Shown here: piece after piece, positions 14,267 through 20,327 of the stretch
Position numbering within the stretch: the stretch's first letter is position 1
Layout: every line of letters starts with the position of its first letter
NCBI GenBank assembly: GCA_934351765.1
Contig: CAKRJM010000012.1
Span: forward strand, 1-20,327
Reading direction: 5' to 3'
Source: an uncultured Lachnospiraceae bacterium
Lineage (GTDB): Bacteria > Bacillota > Clostridia > Lachnospirales > Lachnospiraceae
Length of the DNA: 20,327 nucleotides
The notes under the pieces: model-generated
What the model was told of the DNA's origin: nothing
Seen by the model: the letters and a program-made list of their open reading frames with translations, nothing else
Database searches by the model: none
Made by a program: the position numbers and the translations under genes

Positions 14267-16471
14267 TTAATTCAGGCTGGAGCTGTTCTTGGTATCTCCG
14301 AAAATATAGCTGTACGCATCGTTCTCATACACAATGCTGGAGATCTGACGGCGGTTAGAGGCGACCTTCTTCATAGTTGCCACATAGTCCTCCTGGGACG
14401 CTGCATCCAGGGTGCAGCCTGCAGACGGCGTAAAGGTCTGAGTATAGCGGTCATAATAGCCCTGATCGGTCAGCCAGCTTCCGGAGTTGAAGGCCACAAG
14501 CGGCGTGGAATCCGAAAGGATGTCTGTGCCGGAAAGCATTCTGGAATCATATTCCAGGCCGAGGAGATTGGAGATCGTCGGCAGAATATCTACCTGACAG
14601 CAGACCTTATCTACCTGAACCGGTTCTTTCATGCTTCCTGTCCACATGATCAGCGTATTCTTATACAGGTTGTAGTCTGTGATCATTTCCTCCTTCAGGT
14701 TATCTGCCAGAGCCGATGTATCTCCGGAAGAGAAGGTCTTTCCGGCAAGCTCCTCGATGGTGGATACGTTGAAATAGGGAATATGATCCGCGGCCAGGAC
14801 AACCAGTGTCTTGTCTGCGATCCCGGCATCCTCCAGCCTCTGGAGCAGATATTCCATGGACTTATCCAACTCGATCACAGTACCAAGATATCCCTGGGTC
14901 ACCTCGGAATATCCGGTATTACTTACCAGCTCCCGGTTCTTCTTTGCCTGAGCATTACTCTCAAATTCATAAGGCATGTGCCCGCTGATGGTCATATAGT
15001 ATACATTAAACGGCGTGCTGCTGCCGATATACTGATCCACCGTCTGCTCCATGCAGTAAAGATCCGACTGCGGCCAGATTGCCTTTGTGCCGGCCTCATT
15101 CATTTCCATATTGAATCCGGTTCCGCTCTGCACCCATTTATAGCCAAGGTTTGTATGGGATTTCAGACGATTATACATATCTCCGTTTGCATGAAAGCCA
15201 ATGGAGCCATAGCCTTGACGGTTCAGCTGCTGCGCCAGACTGAAATACCAGTTTGTTCCCGCATCACCACTGTCCTGCATGATGATAGTACCACCATTCT
15301 GAGGATATAACCCGGTCAGATTCTGACACTCGCCACCGGAGGTACTGGTATAATGAAGCGCAGAATAGAAATTATTGAACACAAAGCCCTCATGGGACAG
15401 CTTCCAAAGCGTTGGTGTCAATTCCTGGCTGATTCCATATCCGGTAAACCCTTCCGCCGTCACAAAGATCACGTTATAACCCTTGAACGCTCCCGTATAT
15501 TTATTCTTATTGGAGGGCGTCTGGCTGTTAAAATACTTACAGAGCCAGGAAACATCATCGTTGGAGGCATTGGCCGCCAGCGTCTCCAGATCTACATTCA
15601 TCACATTGGGAGAGGTATCCGTATTGGTAAACAATGACGCATTTCCGGAGGCAGCCACACTCCCTGTCTCTTCCGTACTGTCCGCCGCCTTACTCTCATT
15701 CTCTGCCAGGCTTGGCGTAGCTGCAAAATCATCATCCAGATTCTTCTTCACACCAAAAAGCGAATGTTTCAGATCCAGGCGAAGCATGGTCGTAACGCCA
15801 AGCTGCTCTACCTGATCATCCACGTTGGTATTTGTGGCATACATGGAAGCCGGCTTATAATCACCGCTCCAGGGCAGGTGCAGTATCAGCAGGCCCAGAA
15901 GGTGGGTCGCTACAAATGCGCCAGCCACAACACCGGAAAGTCCAATCCATTTTTTCTTGAAATTATAGAAGTTCCGGCCAATCACATAAATAAAGATCAC
16001 CGGGATAAACATCAGAAGAATTCCAAACAGATTTCCTAAGATTCCCTTGATAATAGCATCCATATAGTCCGTCAGCTTGTTGTTGGCTGCCGTTTTGGCG
16101 ATACTGAACAACTGATAATACGTTGCCAGAATCTTCTTGGTCATCATCTCAACCGTATAAACCACGCTGAACAGAATCGTAACCACATAAGTAATGATCC
16201 GATTCACGCGGAAGCTGAAATTTATTGCCAGCAGGGATAACAGAAAGCCCATGGATACAGAAAACAACAGCCAGATCGGCAGGTATTTTAAGCTTTCCTT
16301 CATATAAATATGAAACATCAGTTCCAGATAAAAAATCATCATCGGAAAATACAGGATCGGTCCGAGAACCGATAACAGCCCCAGAACGCCCTGCGGTCTT
16401 CTGCCGCGGCGTCTGGAACCTTCACCCAGGCTTCCGTACTGACTTCTTCTCCGTCTTCTATAGTCTGCCAT
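14267..16471 (-). CDS. LTA synthase-family (sulfatase/alkaline phosphatase superfamily) membrane protein
   Basis: This 734-residue protein resembles LtaS-type enzymes, which move glycerol-phosphate from phosphatidylglycerol onto a cell-surface polymer or lipid. The N-terminus is arginine-rich (RRRRRS, RRRGRR), followed by about five membrane helices (about 30-200). A low-complexity acidic/serine linker (about 245-305) leads to the extracellular catalytic domain. Candidate metal and catalytic residues are E340 in FVTAEGF, nucleophile T377 in YTSTSGGE, H498 in TISGHMPY and D562/H563 in ADHIPYF. S. aureus LtaS has GKTSDSE around its threonine, so this is a divergent member that may act on another phosphoglycerol or phosphoethanolamine substrate. 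The start has a GAGGAA site at 16477-16482. It lies 27 bp after uppP, and both genes concern envelope polymers. Confidence 0.85.
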   Translation of the reverse strand: MADYRRRRRSQYGSLGEGSRRRGRRPQGVLGLLSVLGPILYFPMMIFYLELMFHIYMKESLKYLPIWLLFSVSMGFLLSLLAINFSFRVNRIITYVVTILFSVVYTVEMMTKKILATYYQLFSIAKTAANNKLTDYMDAIIKGILGNLFGILLMFIPVIFIYVIGRNFYNFKKKWIGLSGVVAGAFVATHLLGLLILHLPWSGDYKPASMYATNTNVDDQVEQLGVTTMLRLDLKHSLFGVKKNLDDDFAATPSLAENESKAADSTEETGSVAASGNASLFTNTDTSPNVMNVDLETLAANASNDDVSWLCKYFNSQTPSNKNKYTGAFKGYNVIFVTAEGFTGYGISQELTPTLWKLSHEGFVFNNFYSALHYTSTSGGECQNLTGLYPQNGGTIIMQDSGDAGTNWYFSLAQQLNRQGYGSIGFHANGDMYNRLKSHTNLGYKWVQSGTGFNMEMNEAGTKAIWPQSDLYCMEQTVDQYIGSSTPFNVYYMTISGHMPYEFESNAQAKKNRELVSNTGYSEVTQGYLGTVIELDKSMEYLLQRLEDAGIADKTLVVLAADHIPYFNVSTIEELAGKTFSSGDTSALADNLKEEMITDYNLYKNTLIMWTGSMKEPVQVDKVCCQVDILPTISNLLGLEYDSRMLSGTDILSDSTPLVAFNSGSWLTDQGYYDRYTQTFTPSAGCTLDAASQEDYVATMKKVASNRRQISSIVYENDAYSYIFGDTKNSSSLN

Positions 16472-16498
16472 AATTCTTCCTCACTTTTTGTAAACTGC

Positions 16499-17320
16499 CT
16501 ATTTGATCATGAAATACAATAACACCAGAATGCCGAGAATAATCCGGTAAATCCCGAACGCGGTGAAATCCTTTTTCCTGATATAACTCATCAGGAAGCG
16601 GATCGCAAACACCGATACCAGAAATGCTGTGATCATTCCCACCAGAAGCACAACCACCTCCATTCCCGTATAATGGAAGCCAAACTTGATCAGTTTTAAG
16701 AAGCTGGCTCCAAACATCACCGGAATGGACATGAAGAACGAATATTCTGCTGCAATGGGTCTGGAAACTCCGATCAGCATGGCGCCCAGGATCGTTGCGC
16801 CGGAACGGGAGGTTCCCGGAACCAGGGACAGAACCTGAAATGCACCAATGATCAGCGCATCCTGATAGGTGAGCTGAGAAAACTTCTCCACAGTGAAGTA
16901 CCGTTTTCTATTTCTACGCTCCAGAAGGATAAACAGTACGCCGTAAATGATCAGCGTTGCCGCAACCACATGGCTGTTATAAAAATGGGCATCAAACCAG
17001 TCATTAAACAGGACGCCAAGCACGCCTGCCGGGATACAGCCTACAAGAACCTTTCCCCAAAGTCTCCAGGTCTGCCGCTTCTGCCGGTTATTTTTCCGCG
17101 ATGAAAAGGGATTCAGCTTATGGAAAAATAAAATGCATACCGCCAGGATCGCACCGAGCTGGATCACCACACGGAACATCTCCATGAACTCCGCGCTTAC
17201 CTTTAAAGGCAGCAAATCCTCCAGAAGGATCATGTGACCGGTACTGCTGATGGGCAGCCACTCGGTAATTCCCTCTACGATTCCGAATACGATCGCTTTT
17301 AATAATTCTACGATATTCAT
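16499..17320 (-). CDS. uppP: Undecaprenyl-diphosphatase (UppP/BacA)
   Basis: UppP removes a phosphate from undecaprenyl diphosphate so the lipid carrier can be reused in peptidoglycan and wall-polymer synthesis; extra copies give bacitracin resistance. The 273-residue protein has the usual length and about 7-8 membrane helices. Both catalytic motifs are intact: [14 protein letters not shown] (16-29) and PGTSRSG (168-174). A basic loop ([14 protein letters not shown], about 73-86) follows the second helix. It overlaps the ung stop codon by 4 bp (ATGA), so it is translationally coupled. It sits next to an LTA-synthase-like gene, whose products need cell-surface lipid recycling. Confidence 0.95.
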   Translation of the reverse strand: MNIVELLKAIVFGIVEGITEWLPISSTGHMILLEDLLPLKVSAEFMEMFRVVIQLGAILAVCILFFHKLNPFSSRKNNRQKRQTWRLWGKVLVGCIPAGVLGVLFNDWFDAHFYNSHVVAATLIIYGVLFILLERRNRKRYFTVEKFSQLTYQDALIIGAFQVLSLVPGTSRSGATILGAMLIGVSRPIAAEYSFFMSIPVMFGASFLKLIKFGFHYTGMEVVVLLVGMITAFLVSVFAIRFLMSYIRKKDFTAFGIYRIILGILVLLYFMIK

Positions 17321-18012
17321 ACCTTCTCCCCGTTTGCATTGATATTTTCAATCTGCCAGTCAATGGGTTCTATTCCATGAGCCTTCAGAAATTCATTTGT
17401 TTTACTGAACGGTCTGCTTCCGAAAAATCCCCGGTACGCCGACAACGGACTTGGATGAGGGGCCTCCAGGATCAGATGATTCGGATTGGTGAGCATCGGC
17501 TTCTTATTCTGCGCCGGCCGGCCCCAGAGAATAAAAACAATGGGCTGATCCAGCTTATTTAATGCTTTGATGGCGGCATCCGTAAACTCCTCCCAGCCGA
17601 TTCCCCGGTGAGAATTAGCTGCATGTGCCCGTACCGTCAAAACCGTATTCAGAAGCAGGACTCCCTGTTTCGCCCACTTTGTCAAATACCCGTTGTTTGG
17701 GATATAGCAGCCAAGATCATCGTGAAGCTCCTGATAAATATTCACCAGCGACGGCGGGATCTCCACACCAGGCTTCACGGAAAAGCAGAGCCCGTGAGCC
17801 TGCCCTATATTATGATACGGGTCCTGCCCAAGGATCACCACCTTGACCTGATGAAACGGTGTCAGCTCAAAGGCAGAAAAAATATCCTTTGCATCCGGAA
17901 ACACCTGTCTGGTATTATATTCTTCTTTTACTGTCTGATATAACCTGGCATAATATGGTTTCTTAAACTCAGCCGACAACGGCTCCAGCCAGTCATTGGA
18001 TATCGCAGCCAT
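17317..18012 (-). CDS. ung: Uracil-DNA glycosylase (family 1)
   Basis: Ung excises uracil from DNA, beginning base-excision repair in the cytoplasm. The 231-residue protein is full length. It carries the water-activating motif GQDPYH (62-67, D64), the uracil-pocket region LLLNTVLTV (119-127, N122) and the DNA-intercalating loop HPSPLS (186-191, H186). An AGAAGGA ribosome binding site lies upstream. It is 27 bp after hisF and overlaps uppP by 4 bp, placing a repair gene inside a mixed operon. No uracil-glycosylase inhibitor or phage gene is nearby. Confidence 0.97.
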   Translation of the reverse strand: MAAISNDWLEPLSAEFKKPYYARLYQTVKEEYNTRQVFPDAKDIFSAFELTPFHQVKVVILGQDPYHNIGQAHGLCFSVKPGVEIPPSLVNIYQELHDDLGCYIPNNGYLTKWAKQGVLLLNTVLTVRAHAANSHRGIGWEEFTDAAIKALNKLDQPIVFILWGRPAQNKKPMLTNPNHLILEAPHPSPLSAYRGFFGSRPFSKTNEFLKAHGIEPIDWQIENINANGEKV

Positions 18013-18039
18013 AGCTATCCTTCTTTCGTTCTTTTTCCG

Positions 18040-18801
18040 TTACAGCCGCACCGGAATGCCACGGCCTGCAAGATATTCCTTCAGATCCCGGATCTCCAGC
18101 TCTTTATAATGGAACAGTGAAGCCGCCAAAGCCGCATCCGCCTTTCCCTCTGTCAGTGCATCATAAAAATGCTCTTTTGTTCCTGCTCCGCCGGAGGCGA
18201 TCACCGGAATGGATACATTTTCTGCAATGGCAGCCGTCAGTTCATTATCATATCCGGCCTTTGTTCCATCACAGTCCATACTTGTCAGAAGGATTTCGCC
18301 TGCGCCCAGCCGGTCTGCCTTCATGGCCCATTCCACTGCGTCCAGTCCCACATCGATCCGTCCGCCGTTTTTATAGATATTCCATCCGGATCCATCGGCC
18401 CGCCGTTTGGCGTCAATGGCCACTACTACACACTGGCTTCCGAATTTTTCTGCCGCCTCGGAGATCAGGTTTGGATGATTGATAGCCGAAGAATTAATGG
18501 AGATCTTATCCGCTCCTTCCCGAAGCAGTGCCTTAAAATCCTCCACTGTCCGGATTCCTCCGCCGACTGTAAATGGAATAAATACCTTTTCTGCCACCCG
18601 GCGCACCATATCCACCACAGTATTTCTTGCATCCGAGGAGGCTGTGATATCCAGAAATACCAGTTCATCTGCTCCGGCCTTGTCATAAGCCGCTGCGATT
18701 TCCACCGGATCACCGGCATCCCGCAGATTCACAAAGTTGACACCCTTTACTACCCGTCCTGCATGCACATCAAGGCAGGGGATAATTCGTTTTGTATACA
18801 T
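18040..18801 (-). CDS. hisF: Imidazole glycerol phosphate synthase, cyclase subunit
   Basis: HisF takes ammonia from HisH and converts PRFAR to imidazole glycerol phosphate and AICAR, linking histidine and purine synthesis. The 253-residue TIM barrel is the normal length. It has catalytic D11 ([13 protein letters not shown]) and D130 (VVVAIDAKR), plus phosphate-binding GGGIR (80-84) and ASGGAG motifs. A strong AGGAGG site lies a few bases before the start. It follows hisH by 20 bp. Confidence 0.97.
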   Translation of the reverse strand: MYTKRIIPCLDVHAGRVVKGVNFVNLRDAGDPVEIAAAYDKAGADELVFLDITASSDARNTVVDMVRRVAEKVFIPFTVGGGIRTVEDFKALLREGADKISINSSAINHPNLISEAAEKFGSQCVVVAIDAKRRADGSGWNIYKNGGRIDVGLDAVEWAMKADRLGAGEILLTSMDCDGTKAGYDNELTAAIAENVSIPVIASGGAGTKEHFYDALTEGKADAALAASLFHYKELEIRDLKEYLAGRGIPVRL

Positions 18802-18821
18802 GACTTTCCTCCTGTCTTCTG

Positions 18822-19427
18822 TTACAGCGCCGCAAAGTTTTTCAGGATCTGTAACCCAACATCACTGCTTTTTTCCGGATGGAACTGGCAGGCGAACACA
18901 TTGTCCCGCTCCACTGATGCATGGATTGTAGTTCCGTACTCCGTTGAAGCTGCAACGATGGCCTCATCCTCAGCCTTCAGATAATAGGAATGAACAAAAT
19001 ATACATACGCTCCATTTTCAATTCCCCGGAACAAGCCTGCATTCTCGCGGATCTCCAGAGAATTCCACCCGATATGCGGGATCTTTAACCCCGGTGTGTC
19101 AGGAATCCGAAGAATCCTTCCAGGCAGGATTCCAAGCCCCGGAACACCAGGCGTCTCCTCACTGCTTTCAAATAAAAGCTGCAGGCCCAGACAAATTCCC
19201 AGAAACGGCGTTCCCTGTTTTACCACATCCTGAATCACCGGAACAAGCTCATACTGGTGAAGCCGCTCCATGGCATCGCCAAAGCTTCCCACACCAGGAA
19301 GCACGACCTTGTCGGCATTTAAGATCTCTTCCCTGCATCTTGTGATCTTTGTCTCCTGTCCCAGAAACGCAAATGCCTTTTCCACACTTTTTAAGTTTCC
19401 TGCGTCATAATCGATGATTGCTATCAT
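18822..19427 (-). CDS. hisH: Imidazole glycerol phosphate synthase, glutamine amidotransferase subunit
   Basis: HisH hydrolyses glutamine and channels ammonia to HisF. The 201-residue class-I amidotransferase has its catalytic triad: C79 in [12 protein letters not shown]183 and E185 in QFHPEKSS. The oxyanion region [11 protein letters not shown] (43-53) is also typical. An AAGGA-type ribosome binding site is at 19437-19441. It is the first gene of the hisH-hisF-ung-uppP-LTA-synthase run. No other his genes are in the window, so the pathway must be split or this pair serves it from a separate locus. Confidence 0.97.
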   Translation of the reverse strand: MIAIIDYDAGNLKSVEKAFAFLGQETKITRCREEILNADKVVLPGVGSFGDAMERLHQYELVPVIQDVVKQGTPFLGICLGLQLLFESSEETPGVPGLGILPGRILRIPDTPGLKIPHIGWNSLEIRENAGLFRGIENGAYVYFVHSYYLKAEDEAIVAASTEYGTTIHASVERDNVFACQFHPEKSSDVGLQILKNFAAL

Positions 19428-19464
19428 GCTGTCACTTCCTTATGATTGCTGTCTTTTGCATCTG

Positions 19465-19480
19465 ATCCGCAGCTGCGGAT
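19465..19480. other. 16-bp perfect palindrome in the hisH leader
   Basis: ATCCGCAGCTGCGGAT is a perfect palindrome about 40 bp upstream of the hisH start. It could be a regulator-binding site or small mRNA hairpin. The leader is too short for a T-box, and no histidine leader peptide is apparent. Confidence 0.4.
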
Positions 19481-19517
19481 TTCTTTTAACAGCCTGAGCA
19501 AAGCCCAGTCCACTGAT

Positions 19518-19546
19518 ATCTTAACACAATCGTCATAGCCGCACAA
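19518..19546 (-). promoter_or_regulatory. Possible promoter of the hisH-to-LTA-synthase run
   Basis: On the minus strand TTGTGC (19541-19546), a 17-nt spacer and TAAGAT (19518-19523), with TGT before the -10 box (extended -10). Both boxes are imperfect. Confidence 0.35.
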
Positions 19547-19558
19547 TAGCAGAATTGG

Positions 19559-19580
19559 AGGATTTTCTTAAGAAAATCCT
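19559..19580. terminator. 22-bp perfect palindrome at the end of the sirtuin-like gene, possible terminator
   Basis: AGGATTTTCTT and AAGAAAATCCT are adjacent perfect 11-bp arms, starting at the stop codon of the sirtuin-like gene. On the minus strand no clean T-run follows; on the plus strand TATTTTT does. It may be a weak terminator or a protein-binding site. Confidence 0.45.
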
Positions 19581-20098
19581 TATTTTTCCCACGATCCGCC
19601 CAATATCCAGTCCACACTGTTTTCCCGTACAGCATGGCCCCGTCCATCCAGATTATCCGGAATCTGAGGATACTTCTCATGAATACGATATAACTGCGAT
19701 TTCCGATTCAGGCTTACCGTCTGCTCAAATGGCCAGCGGATCACGCCAGGATGAAGGAATCCCTCACCCAGCTCCAGAATCAGCAGATTTCGGTTTACCG
19801 TATTCATCAGCCAGTTCATATAGGACTGCCACCGTTCCTCCCCGCCTGCTGTCGGATTCGTTTCCCCTGCATAGGGCGCTGCGATCCTGGTCTGATCCAG
19901 CTGCGAAGAACCAATCTCTCCATCTTCCACAGTTGTCACAATAAAATAATCCTTATCTCCGAGAAGTCTGCTCAGTTTCTCATACGCCGTTCTGATTTCG
20001 CTTCTCTTTTCTTTCTTCCACTCTCCTCCGATTCCCACCAGAACATATTCACTGTCTGCAAGGGCGGAGTGAAACGCATTCCGTTCTTCTTCCGTCAT
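19580..20098 (-). CDS. Small sirtuin (SIR2)-like protein lacking the usual catalytic motif
   Basis: Numbered from the chosen start, this 172-residue protein begins with YVLVGIGGEW (18-27), resembling the start of a Rossmann NAD-binding fold. YFIVTTVED (51-59) lies where sirtuins carry the N-V-D-H catalytic block, and NLLILELGEGFLHPGVIRWPFE (104-125) resembles the C-terminal part of class-M-type sirtuin-like proteins. The catalytic histidine and zinc-binding cysteine pairs are absent, and it is shorter than active sirtuins (about 240-300). It may bind NAD or ADP-ribose without deacylating. ATG 20098 is chosen because GGAGGT (20103-20108) lies just upstream; an ATG 11 codons earlier falls inside the rRNA terminator. 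No macrodomain, lipoylation or GcvH-like gene is nearby. The family call rests on remembered similarity. Confidence 0.6.
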   Translation of the reverse strand: MTEEERNAFHSALADSEYVLVGIGGEWKKEKRSEIRTAYEKLSRLLGDKDYFIVTTVEDGEIGSSQLDQTRIAAPYAGETNPTAGGEERWQSYMNWLMNTVNRNLLILELGEGFLHPGVIRWPFEQTVSLNRKSQLYRIHEKYPQIPDNLDGRGHAVRENSVDWILGGSWEK

Positions 20099-20114
20099 AA
20101 TAACCTCCGATGAT

Positions 20115-20150
20115 ACAAAAATACCCGGCATGAAATCACTTCACACCGGG
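20115..20150 (-). terminator. Terminator of the rRNA operon
   Basis: CCCGG (20124-20128) and CCGGG (20146-20150) enclose an inner TGAA/TTCA stem. On the minus strand the hairpin is followed by TATTTTTGT. It lies about 135 bp after the 23S 3' end. Confidence 0.7.
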
Positions 20151-20217
20151 ATCATCTTTTGTAACACAATCTTATGTACTTTAAATGCTTCTGTATCTCA
20201 AAACTCTTTCGTATTCA

Positions 20218-20235
20218 GAAGGTAACCATACCTTC
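20218..20235 (-). other. Hairpin in the 23S rRNA trailer
   Basis: GAAGGT (20218-20223) and ACCTTC (20230-20235) pair around a 6-nt loop. The surrounding trailer (20151-20286) contains no gene. It probably contributes to the processing stem around 23S rRNA. Confidence 0.45.
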
Positions 20236-20286
20236 AAAACTACACATTGCTCAACATCATTTCATTTCCAAAACTCCTAAACCACC

Positions 20287-20327
20287 TGGATAAGCCCTCG
20301 ACCGATTAGTAACAGTCAGCTCCACAC
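20287..20327 (-). rRNA. 23S ribosomal RNA, 3' end (runs off the right edge)
   Basis: On the minus strand the last bases read ...GTTACTAATCGGTCGAGGGC followed by TTATCC, the conserved 3' terminus of clostridial 23S rRNA (E. coli: ACTAATGAACCGTGAGGCTTAACC). The exact mature end, within a few bases of 20287, is set by comparison with E. coli. The rest of the rRNA operon lies to the right of the window. Confidence 0.9.

Noticed and set aside
14240..15310. Long plus-strand open frame opposite the LTA-synthase-like gene
   Set aside because: Antisense shadow; the minus-strand protein has intact catalytic motifs and a ribosome binding site.
17317..18012. Ung as a sign of a phage or defence island
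   Set aside because: It is a full-length housekeeping-type enzyme in a metabolic operon, with no phage, inhibitor or nuclease genes nearby.
19428..19520. Histidine T-box or attenuator upstream of hisH
   Set aside because: No histidine-rich leader peptide and no room for a T-box; only a short palindrome is visible.

Overview
This looks like a chromosomal segment of a spore-forming, gut-type Firmicute, most likely Lachnospiraceae (Clostridia). That is an inference. It rests on the strong AAGGAGG-type ribosome binding sites, the moderate GC content with AT-rich intergenic regions, consensus sigma-A promoters with 17-18 bp spacers, the family-level look of the proteins (Spo0A-type DNA-binding domain, YkpA-type ABC-F ATPase, FucO) and the clostridial form of the 23S rRNA 3' end at the right edge. 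Almost everything is on the minus strand, in the same direction as the rRNA operon. Only a glycosyltransferase and a small Spo0A-like protein run on the plus strand.

Left part (1-8237): the N-terminal part of an EamA/DMT transporter (minus) faces away from a family 2 glycosyltransferase (plus). A bidirectional terminator separates that gene from a divergent MurE-like Mur ligase (minus). Upstream of the ligase on the same strand lie fucO (lactaldehyde reductase) and a MATE-family exporter. The MATE gene is divergent from a 110-residue protein that is essentially only the Spo0A C-terminal DNA-binding domain, and a short inverted repeat lies between them. A second bidirectional terminator separates this protein from an ABC-F ATPase of the YbiT/YkpA type.

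Middle (8238-14100): a sodium:dicarboxylate (glutamate/aspartate-type) symporter with a clear promoter and terminator. Next comes a 511-bp non-coding stretch with a three-copy 36-bp tandem repeat and the terminator of the polyphosphate operon. That operon is ppx (Ppx/GppA plus HD domain) followed 5 bp later by ppk1. A small basic/aromatic protein of unknown function lies upstream of ppx. The same repeat recurs in two copies at 14117-14184.

Right part (14185-20327): a compact run reads hisH-hisF-ung-uppP-LTA-synthase-like, with gaps of 20-27 bp or a 4-bp overlap, and ends in a strong terminator. It joins histidine/purine metabolism, uracil repair, undecaprenyl-phosphate recycling and polyanionic cell-wall polymer synthesis. 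Upstream are a small sirtuin-like protein lacking the usual catalytic motif, the terminator of an rRNA operon, and the 3' end of 23S rRNA. No 5S gene lies between the 23S and that terminator.

I see no prophage, transposase, CRISPR array or recognisable defence system. The most unusual items are the stand-alone Spo0A DNA-binding domain, the dispersed 36-bp hairpin repeat next to terminators, the degenerate sirtuin-like protein, and the MurE paralogue with altered substrate motifs.
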